Positions 57,718 through 64,000 of a DNA stretch of 64,000 nt are shown piece by piece. The notes under the pieces were generated by a model. The model was given only the letters and a program-made list of their open reading frames with translations, did not search any database and was not told the DNA's origin. The stretch's first letter is position 1; each line of letters begins with the position of its first letter. Source of the DNA: Hesseltinella vesiculosa (Eukaryota > Mucoromycota > Mucoromycetes > Mucorales > Cunninghamellaceae); contig MCGT01000019.1 in NCBI GenBank assembly GCA_002104935.1, forward strand, positions 186,001 to 250,000. Reading direction: 5' to 3'. Position numbers and translations under genes: made by a program.

Positions 57718-59805
57718 TTATTGGTAAAGCTTGAATTCGTCTATCTTATCAGCGGCTTCCTGGAGGACAATCAGCTTGCCTTGCATCATGTGGGCGGTGA
57801 TGTGGCAGTGGACGCTCCAGACGCCGGGGTTGTCGGCGTGCAGGCGCACCTTGGTCCAGCCGCAGCCTTGGGTGGTTTCGTTGATGTCGGTGGGATAAAC
57901 AGTGGACACGTCCTTGTAGATGGGGTGGGGATAGGTGACGAGGTCCTTGTGCAGGTCATGTTCGTATTCACCGTCACCGGTGGCGATGGTATAGTGCGAA
58001 TGGCCATGGGTGTGCCAGGGGTGCAGCAGGCAGTAACGGCCAGACTTGACGTTTTGGAACACGAGGTCGACGGTTTCGTACAGGTCCAAGGGGTATGTGC
58101 CAAAGGTGCCTTCGTAGCCGTCTACTTCTACGGGGTCGGTGCTACGGCCTTGAAGCACGTTTTCCTTGATGCGAGTCAGAAGAGGCTCGTCCATGGCGCT
58201 GCCGACGGATGCAGCATAGTTGGGGTCTGGCTGGCTGAGATCGGCCTGCTGCATCAAAGCCATAACGGGTGTCAGGCGGCCACTCATGGTAAAGCGGGTG
58301 GTGTTGTCGGGCTGTTTTTCGCCCCAGGCACGGATCTTCAGCGTGCGGGATGGCTTTTCGTCCAAGATAGGGTCACGAGCAGCCAAGGGGCGCAGTTCTT
58401 GCCATACCCAGTCTCTGCCTACGGGCTTGGGGATTTCAGGGAAGCCGGTGTGTTCGACCTTGGGGCGGTCATTGCCGCCACCGCCACCGCCACCGCGACC
58501 ACCGCCCTCTCCTCCTCGGCCACCACCTTCACCACCGCGACCACCACCTTCACCTCGACCTCCGCCACCTTGATGATCATCTGGCTGGGGCTGAACAACA
58601 TCGACGGGGTGAATAATTGGGCTGGACTCGGCGGGTTGATCAGGGGAGACAATTGGATCGGTTGCAGCATCGGCGGGTTGAGCTGCTCGATCTGGGATCT
58701 CTTGACGACGGACAAATGGGGCAGATTCAGGAAGATCTACAAGAGGCCATGGGGATCAGGATTCATGTCACAAATTCACAACTTTTTTTTTTTTTTTTTG
58801 GCAGTTCCGATTTTTTTTTTCATTACCGTCCCGGTGGATGGTTGTTTCCTGGACAAGGGGGCCGCCTGGTTCACCGTAGCGGAGATAGCCAAAGCCATTT
58901 TCGGTCAGACCTTCGGCTTGGTTGCGGTAGCGGTAGGAAGTGGCCATGGGGAAGACTGAGCCAGGGGCATGGTCGCCGGTGCGGATCAGAGCGGAGAAAC
59001 GTTGACCGGGGGTGAGTTCCAAGTGATCGATAAGATGAGGCTCGATCAATTCACCGTCGACTTCGATGATTTCAAAGTCATGATCTTTAATAGCGAAGCC
59101 AAAGGTGCGGAAGGTGTTGCCACCAATCAAACGCATGCGGTACAAGGTGTTGGGCTGGACATCAAACGTGGTGTAGCCGGGACAGTCGTGCGTGTGGGGG
59201 AGACTGGCGTTATGGACAGTGTGGCCGTTGAGCAAGATACTGTCGGAGCTGGGATCAAAGGTGTAGCTGGGGCCAAGGTAGTACTGCTGTCGCTCGTTGT
59301 AGGGCTGGTGCCACCATTCACTGATGTGGACAGTGAATTCGCCTTCATAGTCATATGGCATATCCTTTTCGTTGACAATGAGGGCACCTTGGACCGTGTC
59401 GTCTTGGTTGCCGACGTGGGCGTGGTAGAAAAAGGTGCCAGCCTGGTTGGAAACGCGGAAGCGTTGGGTATGGATTTCACCAGGCATGATCATGGACTGG
59501 GTGACGCCTGGCACGCCGTCGGCTTCGGGTGTGCCGTACTGACGGATGCCATGGAAGTGGACGCCTGTGGGTACGTCGGCCAGGTTGTGGATATGGACGA
59601 CAACATCATCGTCTTGGTTGACCACCATGGTAGGACCAGGGAATTGGTTGTTGATGTACAAGGCATTCGTGGCATCGGCAGCACAGTCAGGGTTGAAAGG
59701 GCCTTGTGTCACCGTCCAATCAAACTCGCGTAACTCGGCCAGCGCTGGCTGAACCAACAGGAACAGCCATGCTGTCACACAGCACTTTGTCAACATTGTC
59801 ATCAT
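57718..59805 (-). CDS. secreted multicopper oxidase, ascorbate-oxidase/laccase-like
   Basis: Two exons (59805-58827, 58736-57718) give 665 aa. A signal peptide (TAWLFLLVQPALA) is followed by three cupredoxin domains. The four copper-binding motifs are visible: VHFHGIRQYG, FFYHAHVGNQ, LHPWHTHGHSHY and WSVHCHITAHMMQGKL. These give the type 2/3 cluster and the type 1 Cys-His pair. The HPWHTHGH form resembles the ascorbate-oxidase-like fungal group. In an ungapped comparison the residue ten after the type 1 Cys, normally Met, Leu or Phe, is Lys. Between domains 2 and 3 lies an acidic Pro-rich linker and then an unusual Gly/Arg/Glu-rich tract (about residues 383-414, repeats of GGRGGEGG). The substrate is unknown. 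The long plus-strand open frame over 57586-58959 is antisense noise. Confidence 0.9.
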
Positions 59806-60342
59806 GGAAATTCCCAAACACCAAAAAAGATAAGGGAAAAAAAAAAAGGAACGATGAGAATCAAAAAAAAAAAATGGAGGCAAGAAATAAAAAATATGAC
59901 GGTCCCCCCTCCCCAGGGACAACCCAAGGAATCTTGGATTCAACACATCGAACATTTTACAACACCCTGTTTTCTTCCCCCTCTCCGAAACTGTTCTTGT
60001 TCAAAAAAAGACTTCGGATCCATCCTGTTTGACCGCTGAAAACCAGCTCAGATTGAAATGTCCAATTGTTAAAAAAAAAGGTTGACTTCCAGCAAGCGAG
60101 CTGTGACACACAATGTAATTGGCGTTTATTAGGTTCAACCTGTACATATTCCTTGCATGAATTCATATGAAAAAAAAAAAGGTTTAATAGGATTAAATAC
60201 AACGGTACACGTACATCAAGACTGAAAAAAATAAAATCAAGGAGAAAAACGAGAGGGGGAAAGCGGGGTCACCCATTGACAAAAAAAAAGAGTTCTCCAT
60301 CAAAAATGGGACCATGCGATCAAAAAACAAAAAAGGGGAGAA
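59806..60342. other. intergenic between oxidase start and MFS gene end
   Basis: About 540 bp. It holds the promoter of the multicopper oxidase and the 3' UTR of the first MFS gene, both minus-strand. Poly-A tracts at 59837-59847, 59863-59872 and 60069-60078. No gene recognised. Confidence 0.5.
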
Positions 60343-62275
60343 TTACAGCATATACATGAAATAAGGGTCTTCTCTATCGGTGATGTCCGTCAAGGGAACA
60401 CGGGGTTTCTCGGCCGTTTGCATACGCTCTTTCTCCTTGTTCAGTTTTGCCATCCACAGACGAGCCAGACCTAAGCAAACGACACACAAGAATCCGGCGC
60501 AGCAATAGCCAATCATGGCTCCATAATACGAAGGCTTTTGAGATTCAACCATAAAAAAGGGACCGGCAACATTGCCAATGGAATAGAACACGGTGCACAC
60601 CGAGGTATAAAAGATTTTCTTGGAAAAGCCCGACACATTGTTGGCAATGGTATTGAGGATCAGCACAAAACAGGCAGCATAGGGCCAGGAAAGGTAGAAG
60701 CCAATCAATTTGAGCTTGTCAACGGGAATCAACAGCAGCAACAACAAACCAACGACATCCATCACCATCAGGGCCATAGCCATGTACAATGCACTGTTCT
60801 TGTAGGTGCGTACCACATACACTGATACCAGGATATACATGATATCCGAAAGACCCGAGCCAGTCGAGAGCAGCACTGCTTGTAAGCTCTGCAGAAAAAA
60901 AAATAGATGTGGTCATTGGCTTTTTCGTCCTTCCACAGTCGTTTTCTACACTTGCATCGAAGCCAAAGGTGGCAATGAGTTGAGTATTGTAAATGGTGAT
61001 GGCACCGTTTTGTAGATTGAGACTCATGGTGGCAATGGCAAGGTACCAGAGTCGAGGTTCTTTGATGGCTTCGATGATTTGCTCTCGTTTGAACGTAGTG
61101 GTGCGAAGCACGGCATTGTCCCGCGCACGTTCCTCGACGAGGTAGCTGAACTCTGCATTTAAACCAAGACCAGCTGATTTAGGATTGTCGATCAAAAAGA
61201 AATAGGCCACCACTCCCATCGCACAGGTCACCACGCCTGTGATCAACATGATCCTAAAAAAAGAAAAAGGTGAGGCTGGTTGTATTCATTTTTTAAGAGG
61301 CACCCAATTACCATTGCCAAGTGTGCAATACAGGATTCTGGATATGACCGATGCCATAAGCAATCAGACCACCAAGGAACAGAGCGAAGCCATTGCATAG
61401 CCAAAAAGCGCCACTAATTTAAAATAAGGTTCCCGTTCAGTGACGATCCCCAACCTTTTTTCGATTGGCTTACAGCCGCACCACTTGTTCAGAACGACGA
61501 TAAAATGTAGATACCAGTAAGGTCAGTGCCGGATAGATGCCGGCTTCAAACATGCCTAAAAGAAAAAAGGAGCAAGTTAATCACCAAGGGTTCTACAGCT
61601 CCTCTACAAAGCGTCGCCGGAGCCGAAATTGGCTTAGCTGCATATTTATATTTTTTTTTTTCGTTCTGCATTGTAATGAACACGAGCACCGTTTTTTTTT
61701 CTTTTTTTTTTTTTTTTTACCTAGTAAAAAGCGCATGGCCAGCATCTGAGCAAAGTTCTTGCCAAAGGCCATAGCAACCAAGATACCGCCCCAGAGAAAG
61801 ACAATGGTGCCAATGTATTTGGAGACAGACGAGACGTGCTGTAAAAAGTAGTTGTTGGGGATCTGGTACACTAGGTAGCCAACATAAAACATGGAGCCAA
61901 GCAAACTGTACTGAGTACCGTTAATATCAATGTCTTGTTTAAAGGTAAAAGCAGCTGCATAGTTGATGGTGGATTTGTCGAGAAACTGCACGAAAGGAGC
62001 AGAAGAGTGTGAGTTTTTTTTTTGAAGGTCAGAGGAAACGGTACCTGTAAAAAATCAATAGCACAAATCATGGGTAGGATAAGCAGATCGAGTTTGCGGA
62101 CGAGTTTCTTTTCGAGTTGTCTAGTGTATTCAGGATTCGTCAGGTCATCGTCATAGAAGCGATTGCGCTCACGCTCGAATTCGAGATCGTCAATGCTGGT
62201 GAGCGACTGTGGACGACTGGATTGTTTGTAGGGAAACATTGGTATCTGAGAAGTGTTTTGTTGCAAAAAGGCCAT
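60343..62275 (-). CDS. MFS transporter of the anion:cation symporter (Dal5/Tna1) family
   Basis: At least six exons encode about 500 aa with about 12 membrane segments. The cytosolic N-terminus ends KLVRKLDLLILPMICAIDFL, followed after an intron by FLDKSTINYAAAFTFKQDI, the typical D-K-x-N-x-x-A-A signature of the allantoate/nicotinate permease family. Later come SLLGSMFYVGYLVYQIPNNY, then RFLLG joined to MFEAGIYPALTLLVSTFYRR, then KEPRLWYLAIATMSLNLQNG in the second half. The C-terminus is cytosolic and ends DPYFMYML. Substrates in this family include allantoate, nicotinate, pantothenate and other organic anions; the one here cannot be deduced. A second, related gene follows in tandem 914 bp upstream. 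Confidence 0.88.
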
Positions 62276-63189
62276 TCCACCCCTTTATATTAACTCAAGA
62301 ATGTAAGACCCAAATGGTGAATTTTTGAAGGATTCAAACAAGAAAGAAAGAGCAAACAATAAAAGAGAGTAAGCGTGAGCTGGGACGGAATTCTTATTTA
62401 TTGTATTACCTGCCTTTTTTGACCTTGTCGTGCAGGCCCAAGAGAGCAAAAACGATGTGTTCGATTGAGGGACTTTTTGTTGCATTTTCAAAAAAAAAAG
62501 AGATGTACATGTGATACATGAAAGAACTCTTGGTGTTACATTTGTTTTTTTTTTTTTTTCGCCTCACTTGTCATTTGGTGATCTCTTTTGATGAACACAA
62601 AATAAAATATGAAAAAAATGACTAACTCCTGCACTAAAAATATGTTTCCCTCTTATAATTTTTATCCTTTTGATGGCTTGTCAAGAGAGTCGAACATCAA
62701 AAAATTCCTTTTGCAGTTTTTGGACAACCACCAAATCGTTCTTGTGCACCTGTCAATTCACGGGTCCCTTCTGGTTTTGTCACTCTTTTCTTGATGTTAG
62801 CCTATCTTTTCCTAAAAAGACACCCACCTCCGTCCATTGCGTTGGAATCATCCTTCCAACCACATCCATCCCGATCTCCACGGCGCAAAAAAAAGACGTC
62901 CAGGTTGGCGACCTGAAAAAATCATGCAGGTCTTTCCGTTTTGAAACTCAGACCGAGGCCGATCTGGGCCAGACCTTCCCTGTTCCCTGTTCTGGATAGC
63001 TAAAGTTGGTGGCTTGCACTCGAGTTTCATTACATGGTCTCCGTAAAAGTCAGGAACTGAAAAAAGAGTAGCTTTCATTAAAACGTAAAGAGTAAAAAGG
63101 GGAGAGAAAAAAAAGAGGACAGCGCGGGGCAAAGCGGCGGGGAGTTTTTTTTTCCTTTGGGAGATTGGGGATGGCAGGCCTCCAGTAAC
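62276..63189. other. intergenic between tandem MFS genes
   Basis: About 900 bp carrying the promoter of the first MFS gene and the 3' UTR of the second. T run at 62546-62560. No other gene or RNA recognised. Confidence 0.5.
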
Positions 63190-64000
63190 TTAAATTCTAT
63201 AAATGATGTTGGGGTTTTCCTTGTCGGTCAAGTCATCATTGACATTGACCTTGACATCGGACTTGGATTCCAAACGACGACGGTTTTCACGAGCCATGGA
63301 GAAGTGGGCAATCAACAGCAAGACAATCGAAGCTACGTTGGCGCAAATGAAGACCACCATACCGGGCACATAAGGAGCAGTCTAGACAAATGAAAAGCGT
63401 GTAAGACTCGGGAGATCAAGGGAGATTCCTTTTCGAGATATTACCTGGTTCAACAAGGAAATAGGACCGAGGAAGTTGCCAATGGTATAAAAGACAAGAA
63501 GCACCGAGGAATAAAAGACCTTTTTGGTATAACCAGCCACATTGTTGGCTAAAGAAGTCAAGAGCAAGACAAAGGCACTGTAAAAAGAGGTTAGATGAGG
63601 CGTCGGGTCAACGCAAAGGCACTTACGAAGCATAAGACCAGGTGGAGTAGAGACCTAACAACTTGACCTTGGCAACAGGGATGGTGATCAAAAGGATCAA
63701 ACCAATGGTAGACCAGGCCATCAAGACACAGGCCAAAGGCAGGGTGTGACCGTAACGTTGGTTGACGAAAATGGCAATCAAGATATAAATGACATCCACC
63801 ACACCATTGGGAATGGTCAACAAGATGGCGTCCAATGACTAAAAAAAGTAGGTGGTGAGCAACGCCATTTTTTTTTTTTTTTTGCCCGACTTACGGAGAA
63901 GCCAAGGCTGTTGGTGATCAAGGAGCTGTAGGTGCTAAGAGCGCCGTTTTGCATGTTGATGAGCAGAGCAGCAAACACAAAACACCAGAAGCGAAGTTCC
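63190..64000 (-). CDS. second MFS transporter of the Dal5/Tna1 family, 5' part beyond window
   Basis: The C-terminal half of another transporter. From the window edge downward it reads FCVFAALLINMQNGAL, then after an intron SLDAILLTIPNGVVDVIYIL, LACVLMAWSTIGLILLITIP, AFVLLLTSLANNVAGYTKKV with FYSSVLLVFYTIGNFLGP, and ends NPNIIYRI at 63190. Every segment has its counterpart in the neighbouring gene (ANNVSGFSKKIFYTSV, FYSIGNVAGPFF, and a similar DLTDKENP/DITDREDP tail). The two are therefore tandem paralogues that have diverged considerably. The start and N-terminal six membrane segments lie outside the window. Confidence 0.85.

Noticed and set aside
57586..58959. A 457-codon open frame on the plus strand
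   Set aside because: It is antisense to the multicopper oxidase, whose minus-strand exons carry all copper motifs and sum to a multiple of three. The plus frame has no recognisable domain and exists because the oxidase is GC-rich with few reverse-strand stops.

Overview
The window looks like nuclear DNA of a filamentous fungus, most likely an early-diverging one (Mucoromycota, probably Mucorales). The evidence is many short spliceosomal introns (about 50-120 bp, GTAAG-type donors, almost pure T tracts just before the AG acceptor), single-gene transcription units on both strands, and typical fungal genes (SEC7, RIB7, OST3, RPC19, UTP11, ECM33-like). Genes that many higher fungi lack (UVSSA, WDR92) are also present, as is a gene of a type I associate with Mucorales expansions. 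The lineage is inference; no rRNA or other marker is in the window. I recognised no tRNA, rRNA or CRISPR array.

Layout. 1-7,140 is gene-poor: one intact six-exon proteasome-assembly chaperone gene (PSMG2/ADD66-like, 981-2143, minus), a decayed coding remnant near 3.2-3.9 kb, and the first copy of a dispersed repeat. 7,141-21,645 is a dense minus-strand block: a Zn2Cys6/PAS transcription factor, the Arf exchange factor SEC7, a PPR-like helical-repeat protein, the riboflavin enzyme RIB7 and a SET/MYND methyltransferase. 22,041-32,710 is a plus-strand block: a divergent sugar-porter MFS protein, a secreted isochorismatase-like hydrolase, a divergent CDK, ribosomal protein uS5 (RPS2), a four-EF-hand protein, a four-TM SUR7/claudin-like membrane protein and RPC19. 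33,186-40,721 holds a small secreted cysteine-rich protein and a large Ras-GEF, both minus.

41,432-50,829 is another housekeeping block: OST3/OST6, a C9orf85/DUF2039 zinc protein, an RSA3-like ribosome assembly factor, UVSSA, mitochondrial uL10, an ECM33-like GPI protein and UTP11. 51,183-57,300 is accessory in character: an intact gene of a family I believe is expanded in Mucoromycota, a 348-bp tandem array whose repeated core can fold into a conserved hairpin, a truncated and frameshifted gene cut off at the array edge, a WDR92 homologue, a non-LTR retrotransposon remnant and another dispersed repeat copy. 57,718-64,000 carries a multicopper oxidase with a Gly/Arg/Glu-rich insert and two tandem MFS transporters of the Dal5/Tna1 type, the second cut by the window end.

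The genes do not form one pathway. Small functional themes recur: ribosome production (RPS2, RPC19, UTP11, RSA3-like, mitochondrial uL10), secretory pathway and cell surface (SEC7, OST3, ECM33-like, SUR7-like), and secreted or transport functions (isochorismatase-like, multicopper oxidase, cysteine-rich peptide, MFS proteins). The most unusual signal is the 52.97-53.86 kb hairpin-repeat array between the lineage-specific gene and the truncated gene. Exon models were built by eye from splice signals and reading frame; where the exon sum was checked as a multiple of three, the entry says so.
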